A stretch of 20,608 nucleotides of DNA from a virus. The notes below the pieces were generated by a model. That model was not told where the DNA came from and searched no databases. It saw nothing but the letters and a program-made list of their open reading frames with translations. How positions within the stretch are numbered: the stretch's first letter is position 1; each line of letters begins with the position of its first letter. The DNA lies in IMG/VR virus record IMGVR_UViG_3300032675_001641, positions 1 to 20,608 of that record. One strand, given 5' to 3'. Of the stretch, positions 6,287 to 12,354 are shown piece by piece. A program made the translations under genes and the position numbers.

Positions 6287-7104
6287 AGCGAATCATCCAA
6301 TCGGGTCGGCATTTCATAGTTGGCGGACGGCGTTGTCCGGCATATCCTCATTGCCGCAGCAGTTACCGGGCGATGAAGGAAGCGGGCGTATTGCCGCCGA
6401 TAGTGTTGCCGGATTCGATTGATTACAGTGTTCCAGCGGCGGTAGCGTTGGCGAAACTGTATCTGAATGACCAGCTTGGCGATTGCGTTATAGCAGGCGG
6501 GATGCACATTCGCGGCGTGACCTCTGCGAACTCCACGGGTAAGCCGGTTTTATTTTCGGATCAGCAAGTGGTTGGCCAATATTCGGTCATTGGTGGATAC
6601 GATCCGTCGCAGACGGATGGCCAGGGGAATAACCCAACCGATCAGGGGTGCGACGAGCAGACGGCGATAAACAGTTGGGAGCAAAATGGGTGGCCTGATG
6701 GAGTTGTCCTGGAAAACGCGGTTAGTGTGGATGCGTCTAACCCCGTAGAATTACGGGAAGCGTTGTATTGGTTCGAAAATGTTATGTATGGGGTTGAGCT
6801 TCCCGACGCTTACGTAAATCCCTTCCCTGCTGGAAATGGTTTTGTCTGGGACGTGGCTGGTCAGCCTGATCCCGCCAACGGGCATTGTTTCATTTCATGC
6901 GGATACAATGCCCAGGGGACGATCATTGATACGTGGGGGATGATCGGGACGTTCACGTATGCGGCCAATGCCATGTACGCAACGCGGGGTCTTGGTGGGC
7001 AATGCTTCGCGTTATTGCCTGCCGACGTGGTGAGCAAGGTAACTGGTAAGTCTCCCGCTGGCTTTGATGATGCGGCGTTGAAACAATATTTGGAAAGTCT
7101 ATGA
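6283..7104 (+). CDS. Papain-like cysteine peptidase-fold protein, candidate endolysin component
   Basis: A 273-residue protein of a C1/papain-like family seen in phages. The active-site motif is LNDQLGDCVIAGGMH with nucleophile C68 (Q64 is a possible oxyanion-hole residue). The second half has GHCFISCGYNAQGTIIDTWG, giving candidate H201 and D216, so the order Cys-His-Asp is intact. Between them lies an aspartate- and glycine-rich loop (about 104-125) and a helix LREALYWFENVMYG. There is no signal peptide. It overlaps the preceding papain-like gene and the following lipoprotein by ATGA. I infer a virion-associated or lysis enzyme because membrane genes follow, but host-protein proteolysis or a structural role is possible. 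No classic lysozyme or amidase gene is seen nearby. Confidence 0.55.
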   Translation: MKRIIQSGRHFIVGGRRCPAYPHCRSSYRAMKEAGVLPPIVLPDSIDYSVPAAVALAKLYLNDQLGDCVIAGGMHIRGVTSANSTGKPVLFSDQQVVGQYSVIGGYDPSQTDGQGNNPTDQGCDEQTAINSWEQNGWPDGVVLENAVSVDASNPVELREALYWFENVMYGVELPDAYVNPFPAGNGFVWDVAGQPDPANGHCFISCGYNAQGTIIDTWGMIGTFTYAANAMYATRGLGGQCFALLPADVVSKVTGKSPAGFDDAALKQYLESL

Positions 7105-7424
7105 AAATATCTCTTTCAATAATTGCCGTGGCCATATTAGCCGACCTTCTGTGCGGGTGCAAAACGATTACCTACACGTCGGCGGACGGATCGAGTTTGA
7201 CGATCAAGTCATTTTTGATGGATGAGACGGTAGGTACGATAACAGGATCGGCGACGACGGCAGCAACGACAACGCGGCCGGCGACGACGGTTGCGGTTTC
7301 GATTGAAAATTTGTCAGAGTCGCAACAGCTTTCCGCCGTGATTGCCCAGTTGGCACAGGCGGTAGTTTCGCAGACTTCAACTCCGGCGATTGCGGCACTG
7401 GCCGCAAAAGCTCCGGGGAAATAA
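7101..7424 (+). CDS. Small lipoprotein, possible outer-membrane lysis partner
   Basis: 107 residues with a lipoprotein signal sequence: MKISLSIIAVAILADLLCGC, lipobox L-C-G-C with the modified cysteine most likely C20. The mature part is Ser/Thr/Ala-rich (GSATTAATTTRPATTVAVS) and ends with two short helices. In phages with double-membrane hosts, small lipoproteins in lysis cassettes can serve as Rz1-type spanins. This one is longer and not proline-rich, so that identity is a guess. The start overlaps the previous stop (ATGA), and the next gene has its own AAGGTGA site. Confidence 0.55.
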   Translation: MKISLSIIAVAILADLLCGCKTITYTSADGSSLTIKSFLMDETVGTITGSATTAATTTRPATTVAVSIENLSESQQLSAVIAQLAQAVVSQTSTPAIAALAAKAPGK

Positions 7425-7432
7425 GGTGATTC

Positions 7433-7627
7433 ATGAACTGGAAACAGTTTATTCCATCTAAGTCCACCTGTGCCTCTCTGTTGGCAACCGCCGTGGCGTG
7501 TGCGACATATATTGTTCTGCGTCCGACGCAGGTTACGCCAGAACAGAAGGCACAGGCGATTAGTATTCTCGGCGGTACGATTGCCGCAATATGGGGACTG
7601 TATTCCCATGGCATGGCCAGCAAATAG
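7433..7627 (+). CDS. Holin-like two-TM membrane protein
   Basis: 64 residues with two hydrophobic spans: about 13-30 (CASLLATAVACATYIVL) and about 43-58 (AISILGGTIAAIWGLY), joined by a short polar loop with VTPEQKAQ, and both termini short with basic residues. Size and topology fit a class II holin, which forms holes in the inner membrane to time lysis. AAGGTGA is well placed before the ATG. Holins share little sequence, so the call rests on topology and on position between a lipoprotein and an XhlA-like protein. Confidence 0.5.
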   Translation: MNWKQFIPSKSTCASLLATAVACATYIVLRPTQVTPEQKAQAISILGGTIAAIWGLYSHGMASK

Positions 7628-7656
7628 TCCTCATTCGGGCAGAAAGACCAGCGATC

Positions 7657-8010
7657 ATGACCGAGTTTGAGCGTACCACGACGGAAGCACTTGGCGGCAT
7701 CAAACAGTCGATAGACGACCAAGGGCGTCAACTGAATGCCGTCTTTAAGATTCTAAATGGTAACGGTCAGCCAGGTCTTGTTCAGTTAGCGGCAAAAATA
7801 ACAGAAGCGCATCAAATGAATCATCCTCCTGGCTGTCCGAGTATTTCATCAATTCATGAGCGTGTTTGTGGCATTGAGTATGATAATCGGCAGCGTTCAT
7901 CGTTTGGCGTGACGATGCGGCAGGGGCTTATTTTGACGGCTATAAGTGGAGCCGTCGCCCTGGTCGCGGCAACAATTCCCTGTGTGATCGTGTGGTTCAG
8001 CAAGAGATAA
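7657..8010 (+). CDS. XhlA-like membrane-anchored protein (hemolysin/holin partner type)
   Basis: 117 residues: an N-terminal amphipathic helix (TEFERTTTEALGGIKQSIDD), a Cys/His-containing middle (HPPGCPS...HERVCGIEYDNRQR) and one C-terminal TM segment (about 93-113) followed by FSKR. That N-helix plus C-terminal TM layout resembles XhlA-type proteins that act with holins, and also many phage membrane proteins of unknown role. The start is ATG 7657; the longer frame upstream would overlap the holin-like gene. The AGAAAGA upstream is only a fair ribosome binding site. Confidence 0.45.
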   Translation: MTEFERTTTEALGGIKQSIDDQGRQLNAVFKILNGNGQPGLVQLAAKITEAHQMNHPPGCPSISSIHERVCGIEYDNRQRSSFGVTMRQGLILTAISGAVALVAATIPCVIVWFSKR

Positions 8011-8015
8011 AATTT

Positions 8016-8576
8016 ATGATAAACCAACCCAACAACAACGCGCAATTATTGAACGGGGTGCCTGCGAACCTTTCCGGCATCACGGATGGCCAGGTTGTAG
8101 GATTTGATGACGGGGAGTTGGTGCCTGTGCCTGTTCAAGGTGGCACTGTTTACGTTGACGGGACGACGATCCAGGGTGACGGATCTTCCGGCAGTCCGTT
8201 AGCGGTTGTCGCCGGAGTTTATGATTCGTATGGCGCGGCCGCCGCCATAACTGCCGCTGGCCTTGGAGTAAATTCTGCGGGTAGGGATGCTAATATCTCT
8301 AGTGACGGTAGTGGCAATATGCAAGCTAACCTAATAAACGTTAGTGGCCAAGGCGTCATTCCCATAATCGTAAACAATGGTGCCGCCATGGTAGACAGCT
8401 ATGGCAATGCCACATTTTATAGCGTGACCTGTAACGAGTTATCAATCAAGAGTACAGCGGTGTTCTTCCCCCAATCCGCCGTTCCATCAAGGCCCATTGA
8501 CGGGCAGATGTATTACGACGGAACGCATCTTTATATTTACATAGCGGGAAATAACGCTTGGACTACCATTATTTAA
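8016..8576 (+). CDS. Appendage/fibre-like virion protein
   Basis: 186 residues, glycine- and asparagine-rich. It has TTIQGDGSSGSPLAVV (about 49-64), a motif repeated in many phage fibre and receptor-binding proteins, and a C-terminal RPIDGQMYYDGTHLYIYI segment followed by AWTTII, typical of tail-fibre ends or chaperone-free head domains. I infer a surface-exposed virion protein, perhaps host-binding. The ATG at 8016 is preferred over the GTG at 7992, which overlaps the previous gene. Its location before the terminase, not after the tape measure, is unusual for a fibre, so a head fibre is an alternative. Confidence 0.45.
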   Translation: MINQPNNNAQLLNGVPANLSGITDGQVVGFDDGELVPVPVQGGTVYVDGTTIQGDGSSGSPLAVVAGVYDSYGAAAAITAAGLGVNSAGRDANISSDGSGNMQANLINVSGQGVIPIIVNNGAAMVDSYGNATFYSVTCNELSIKSTAVFFPQSAVPSRPIDGQMYYDGTHLYIYIAGNNAWTTII

Positions 8577-8588
8577 GAAAGGATCATC

Positions 8589-8912
8589 ATGCCATTCATT
8601 TCCTCTCCCGTAACTTCCGCAACCCCAACCCCGGCCCAGGTAGTATCGTTGCTGCAACGGCAGGGTACCTTTATGTTACAGCAGATGAACACCTATGCGA
8701 CAAACAGCATAAAGGCCATCTGGGGGGCATCCAGCCCGCAGACCGTCATTGCCGCGATGGGCACCAATGCCGTTAGTGCTTTCGGGGCGGCAGACGCTCT
8801 GGTATCCCTCTTGGCCGACCCGCGCGTTAACGCCCCGGTCGATCCCGCTGTTCTGGCTCTGGTCAAGCCGACGACCAAAAACGCCGACGGCACGGTAACG
8901 ATAACGGCATAA
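8589..8912 (+). CDS. Hypothetical protein in pre-terminase cluster
   Basis: 107 residues; AAAGGA lies 7 nt before the ATG, so it is surely translated. N-terminal PVTSATPTPAQVVSLLQRQG and an alanine-rich helical middle, then a C-terminal VKPTTKNADGTVTITA strand. I do not recognise the family. By position just ahead of the large terminase it could be a small virion protein or a diverged small terminase, but no helix-turn-helix is evident. Confidence 0.55.
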   Translation: MPFISSPVTSATPTPAQVVSLLQRQGTFMLQQMNTYATNSIKAIWGASSPQTVIAAMGTNAVSAFGAADALVSLLADPRVNAPVDPAVLALVKPTTKNADGTVTITA

Positions 8913-8914
8913 TC

Positions 8915-8953
8915 ATGGGCAACAATTTTGCAGATTGGTACCAATATGAATGA
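8915..8953 (+). CDS. Possible 12-residue coupling ORF
   Basis: ATG at 8915 opens a short frame, MGNNFADWYQYE, ending in a TGA that falls inside the start region of the next gene (ATG 8946). The downstream gene lacks a clear Shine-Dalgarno sequence, so this mini-ORF could deliver ribosomes by termination-reinitiation. No ribosome binding site is evident for the mini-ORF itself; low confidence. Confidence 0.2.
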   Translation: MGNNFADWYQYE

Positions 8954-9539
8954 CATATTTCAAATCATCCAACAGCAGTATGCCGGCGATCTCGTACTTA
9001 CTGGAAAATGCTTTGACCCTAACGGTAACATTGTGGCGTCCGTTGTGATGACAGAATCGCCGCAGGGATTCTATTCGTGTACTGCCGCCGTCAGTGGCAC
9101 TGTCATAAGTTCTATTCCCTACCTTGCCGCCGTCTATCAAGGCACAGTACAGCTTCAATCGTGGCCGTATGCTTACGGCTCTACCTTGGGGATGTTCACG
9201 CAGTTTTCGCCAGGGGACCAAACAATTCTCAGCCCGACGCCGGGATCAAATCAGGTTAATGGCACGGTGGTTATAACTGACGATGCCGGCAACCCGCGCC
9301 CATGGGTTCCCGTTCAATTTCGTTTTGTTGGTTCGACGAGCACTAATACCGCCGGAACCGCATTCAGCCTTCCCGTTACCGCATATAGCAACGCGATGGG
9401 CGTTTTGACTGTTGCCCTAGAGCAGTCGAGTACCTATGTTGCGAAGTTCGTAAACGGCAATGATAATGCTCCGTTCAACACCCCGACGAACAGCACCGCC
9501 TTCCAGATTCCGCAGATTACTATTGCCGGCCAATCGTAG
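8946..9539 (+). CDS. Structural protein with C-terminal Ig-like domain
   Basis: 197 residues. The N-terminal half (10-85) looks beta-rich: DLVLTGKCFDPNGNIVASVV and similar alternating strands. The C-terminal part (about 105-170) resembles an Ig-like or carboxypeptidase-regulatory-like fold: NGTVVITDDAGNPRPWVPVQ, then TAYSNAMGVLTVALEQ and YVAKF. Such domains are common on phage virions and help attach to cell surfaces or sugars. ATG 8946 is used; a TTG at 8928 is the alternative. With the two genes before it this makes a small group of likely surface proteins lying between the lysis-like genes and the terminase. Confidence 0.45.
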   Translation: MNDIFQIIQQQYAGDLVLTGKCFDPNGNIVASVVMTESPQGFYSCTAAVSGTVISSIPYLAAVYQGTVQLQSWPYAYGSTLGMFTQFSPGDQTILSPTPGSNQVNGTVVITDDAGNPRPWVPVQFRFVGSTSTNTAGTAFSLPVTAYSNAMGVLTVALEQSSTYVAKFVNGNDNAPFNTPTNSTAFQIPQITIAGQS

Positions 9540-9547
9540 GTTTCTCA

Positions 9548-11746
9548 ATGCCAAGGGAATCCAAGAAATCAGCGGCGCAACTTGGGCAAGAGCAGCGCGA
9601 CCGCATGGCGCTCCGGGCGAGAGCGCATACCGCGGCCGTTAGTTGCATCGGCACCATTCCTATGGTTTCCGATCCAGCCCGGCGTGAAGCATGTAGGTTG
9701 AATCTTCTGCTTTTTCTGACTACGTATTTTCCTGAATCAACCGGACTAAGTCCCTTCGGAGAAGACCAGAAGCGGGCCATTAGTCGAATTGGAACCTGTA
9801 TCATAGATGGCGGCCGATTTGTCGAGGCTTTCCCCAGGGGATACGCTAAGACCACTATTCTTGAGCTTGCCGTTGTTTGGGCACTTCTTTACGGTCACAG
9901 GAAATTTACGCCGTTGTTTGGTGCCAACGAGAAAACGGCAACGGCAAGCATGGATTCCATAAAAAGCGAGTTTGAGGAGAATGACTTGCTTCTGGCGGAC
10001 TTCCCGGAGATATGTTTTTCCATAAAAGCTATTGATGGTAAGCCGCAGCGCGGCAATAGCCAGAACCACAAGCCTGGTGACGTTGAAGGCGGGAATCCCT
10101 CTGATGATGTTGATCCAAGACGCACCCATATAGAATGGAGGAGCGATGCCCTTGTTCTTCCATCTTGCCTGGTGCCGGATGGTTGGTGGACTATCGAGGG
10201 TGCTAAGCCTGGTGCTCCACTGGTTGAGCCTCCCGGTGCCGGTGGTATTGTAATCACTTGCGGGCTGCTTGCTGCTTCGCGTGGCATGAAGCACAAGCGT
10301 ACATCCGGTGCCAACCAGCGCCCTGATTTTGTTTTTATTGACGATCCCCAGAAGGACGAGCAAGCCGAAAGTCCCGCCCAGGTATCCAAGCTCCTATCAA
10401 TACTCAAAAAGTCTGTTTTGAAGATGGGTGGTCATAAGAACCCCATGGCTGTCTGCTGTGCTGGCACCATCATCCAGCCGGACGACTTCATGGACCAATT
10501 GCTCACGCCGCGGCTCAATCCATCATGGCAATCCGAACGCATAGCTATGGTGCGAACGTGGGGGCCGGCGAAAGACACCCTATGGCTTACGGATTACGCC
10601 AAAATCCGCAACAGTTTTGATCCCGAAAAAATAGGCGACCAATCCCGCGCCCATGCCGATGCGATGGCGTTCTACCTCGCACACAAAAAAGAAATGGATG
10701 CCGGGCACGAAATGGCATGGGACTTTTGCTATTTTGAGCATATTGAAGTTTCCGCTATCCAGCACGCTTATAATATGTTGATTGACGATGGCCCGGACGT
10801 TTTTGCTTCCGAGTGTCAGAATCGGCCCAAGCCGCGGATAGAGTCGGTGTCGTTGGCGCCCCGGCCCATTGCCATTGCCAGCAAGGCAAACAACGTCCCT
10901 CGCGGCATCATCCTACGGTCGCATAGCACGCTTACCGCGTTCATAGATGTGCAAAAGGCTGTTCTGCCATGGGTAGTTATGTCCTTTGGGCAGGGGTTCG
11001 GAGGCCACGTTGTTGACTACGGTCTTTTTCCTGCACAGTCCAGGCCGTATGTCAACATCTCCGATGTGAAAATCACCCTACAGCAGCAGTTTCAGACGCC
11101 GGTGCTTGAAACCTCGCTAATGGGCGGCATGGAAAAGTTGGTTGATGTTCTGGCCCATCGCGTTTTTATGAGTGAGGTCGGCACGGAGATGCGTCTGAAC
11201 CTGATCGGTATTGACGAAAATTGGGGCGACTCAACCGGCATCGTTCACACTTTTTGCCAGCGCAGTAAACACGCCAACATCGTCATCCCCCAGGACGGTA
11301 GATTTTACGGTCCCCAGGCGCGGCCCATTGACACGTACCAGTTGAAGGAAGGCGAGCGCGGCGGTTATGGCTGGTTATTAACAAAGATTCGCAATTCGCG
11401 GCATGTTGTTTGTGATGTAAACGTATGGAAGACGTTTGCCCAGAGGCGTCTTGCTCTGCCGGCCAATGCTCCGGGCGGCTGGTCACTGTTTGGCAGATCA
11501 GAGGAGCATGAGGCATTTTCACAACAGGTTGCCGCAGAGTACCCCGACGACCATACTTCCAGAGGAACCGGGCGCACGGTGACGCTCTGGCAGAAGTTGC
11601 CGGGGCGGGAAAACCATGGCCTAGATTTGGTGGTTGGTGCCGCGGTCATGGCCTCAACCCTTGGGGTAAAAGCGTCGTTAGAAATGTCGCCGCGGCGTTC
11701 ATCGGTTCGCCAGCAGCGCAGGAAATCGGTATCGTACATGTTTTAG
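9548..11746 (+). CDS. terL: Terminase large subunit
   Basis: Packaging motor ATPase and nuclease that cuts concatemers and pumps DNA into the prohead through the portal. The Walker A-like loop is FPRGYAKTT (95-103) and Walker B is DFVFIDDPQKDE (260-271), with a GTIIQPDD segment (307-313) near motif III/C. The RNase H-like nuclease domain shows candidate acidic residues at D467 (AFIDVQKAVLPWVVMSF), D556 (LIGIDENWGDSTGIV) and D693 (HGLDLVVGAAVMA). The length, 732 residues, is on the long side. The tail is basic (RRSSVRQQRRK). No small terminase is recognised upstream. The ATG has a weak ribosome binding site. The next gene follows after 10 bases with AGGAGA. Confidence 0.9.
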   Translation: MPRESKKSAAQLGQEQRDRMALRARAHTAAVSCIGTIPMVSDPARREACRLNLLLFLTTYFPESTGLSPFGEDQKRAISRIGTCIIDGGRFVEAFPRGYAKTTILELAVVWALLYGHRKFTPLFGANEKTATASMDSIKSEFEENDLLLADFPEICFSIKAIDGKPQRGNSQNHKPGDVEGGNPSDDVDPRRTHIEWRSDALVLPSCLVPDGWWTIEGAKPGAPLVEPPGAGGIVITCGLLAASRGMKHKRTSGANQRPDFVFIDDPQKDEQAESPAQVSKLLSILKKSVLKMGGHKNPMAVCCAGTIIQPDDFMDQLLTPRLNPSWQSERIAMVRTWGPAKDTLWLTDYAKIRNSFDPEKIGDQSRAHADAMAFYLAHKKEMDAGHEMAWDFCYFEHIEVSAIQHAYNMLIDDGPDVFASECQNRPKPRIESVSLAPRPIAIASKANNVPRGIILRSHSTLTAFIDVQKAVLPWVVMSFGQGFGGHVVDYGLFPAQSRPYVNISDVKITLQQQFQTPVLETSLMGGMEKLVDVLAHRVFMSEVGTEMRLNLIGIDENWGDSTGIVHTFCQRSKHANIVIPQDGRFYGPQARPIDTYQLKEGERGGYGWLLTKIRNSRHVVCDVNVWKTFAQRRLALPANAPGGWSLFGRSEEHEAFSQQVAAEYPDDHTSRGTGRTVTLWQKLPGRENHGLDLVVGAAVMASTLGVKASLEMSPRRSSVRQQRRKSVSYMF

Positions 11747-11756
11747 GAGACACAAC

Positions 11757-12002
11757 ATGAAAGAAGTTCAACTCAAGCCGAAGTTAAAGGTCGGCAAAGT
11801 CCCGATTCAACATGTGACTATTTCGCGGTGCGCGGTGTGCGGATCGACAGAGCGAGATTCGTATAGCAACGTGTGTGAACAGCCATACCCAGGACTGGAC
11901 GAAAAAGGCCAGCCATACACCCATATCGTCAGGCGCAGAACGGCTTGCAGCAAGTGCGGGCAGGCGCGGATTGACAGGTCTTTTGAGAATCGGAAGACCT
12001 AG
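11757..12002 (+). CDS. Zinc-ribbon protein
   Basis: 81 residues with two CxxC pairs, C25/C28 (RCAVCGS) and C64/C67 (ACSKCGQ), separated by a polar loop with an extra C40 and a YPGLDEKGQPYTHIVRRR stretch, so a four-cysteine zinc ribbon is likely. AGGAGA is well placed before the ATG. It sits between the terminase and the gpW-like gene. A role in DNA packaging or late-gene control is plausible from position only. Confidence 0.65.
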   Translation: MKEVQLKPKLKVGKVPIQHVTISRCAVCGSTERDSYSNVCEQPYPGLDEKGQPYTHIVRRRTACSKCGQARIDRSFENRKT

Positions 12003-12141
12003 CCCATCTTGCTAGAGCCGCCGCTTTAGCCTGCTTGGTATTCATTCCGTAAGTATTCGGGCGGCCAACAAAATTTAATTTTGTTACGCACTACGTACTA
12101 TACTGTGCCAATGTGACACATATTTATGGTAATGTGCCAAT
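12003..12141. promoter_or_regulatory. Noncoding gap with AT-rich hairpin and start-overlapping repeats
   Basis: The only sizeable gap inside the morphogenesis genes. It contains a perfect A/T-rich hairpin AACAAAAT-TTA-ATTTTGTT (12067-12085), a -10-like TATACT (12099-12104) and the first copy of a 17-bp repeat whose second copy covers the start of the gpW-like gene. No good -35 box is spaced correctly for TATACT. Confidence 0.4.
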
Positions 12142-12149
12142 GTGACACA
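12104..12149. repeat. 17-bp direct repeat TGTGCCAATGTGACACA, two exact copies
   Basis: The exact 17-mer occurs at 12104-12120 and 12133-12149, 29 bp apart. Each copy contains the palindrome TGTG-A-CACA. The second copy overlaps the GTG start codon (12142) of the gpW-like gene. The layout suggests an operator, translational repressor site or packaging/late-control element. Confidence 0.55.
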
Positions 12150-12354
12150 GGCGAATCTTATTAAATTGCAGGCCGAATACGACCGCCTCCAGCGGATAAT
12201 TGCCCGCGGCGCGTCCAGTGCCGTTATCGACGGACAGAAGATAACTTATGACCTGAAATTCGCTAGGGAACGTATGCGCGATCTGTCCCGCGTGCTGCAT
12301 CCCGAACTTCGTCCGCGCATGTCAACTATCTTCATTGGGGGGAGTCAACAGTAA
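12142..12354 (+). CDS. gpW-like head-tail joining protein
   Basis: 70 residues resembling lambda gpW, the small protein that closes the head after packaging and allows tail attachment. The N-terminal helix is LIKLQAEYDRLQRIIARG, then the beta turn SAVIDGQKITYDL and a second helix FARERMRDLSRVL, the same helix-hairpin-helix order and size as gpW. The start is GTG 12142, since an in-frame TAA lies four codons upstream and no earlier start exists. There is no Shine-Dalgarno sequence, and the start lies in a 17-bp repeat. The TAA overlaps the portal ATG (TAATG), as expected for coupled translation. Confidence 0.7.
   Translation: MTQANLIKLQAEYDRLQRIIARGASSAVIDGQKITYDLKFARERMRDLSRVLHPELRPRMSTIFIGGSQQ

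Noticed and set aside
12104-12149. CRP/FNR-type binding sites
   Set aside because: TGTGA halves are present but not in the TGTGA-N6-TCACA arrangement; the exact direct repeat is better treated as an unknown element.
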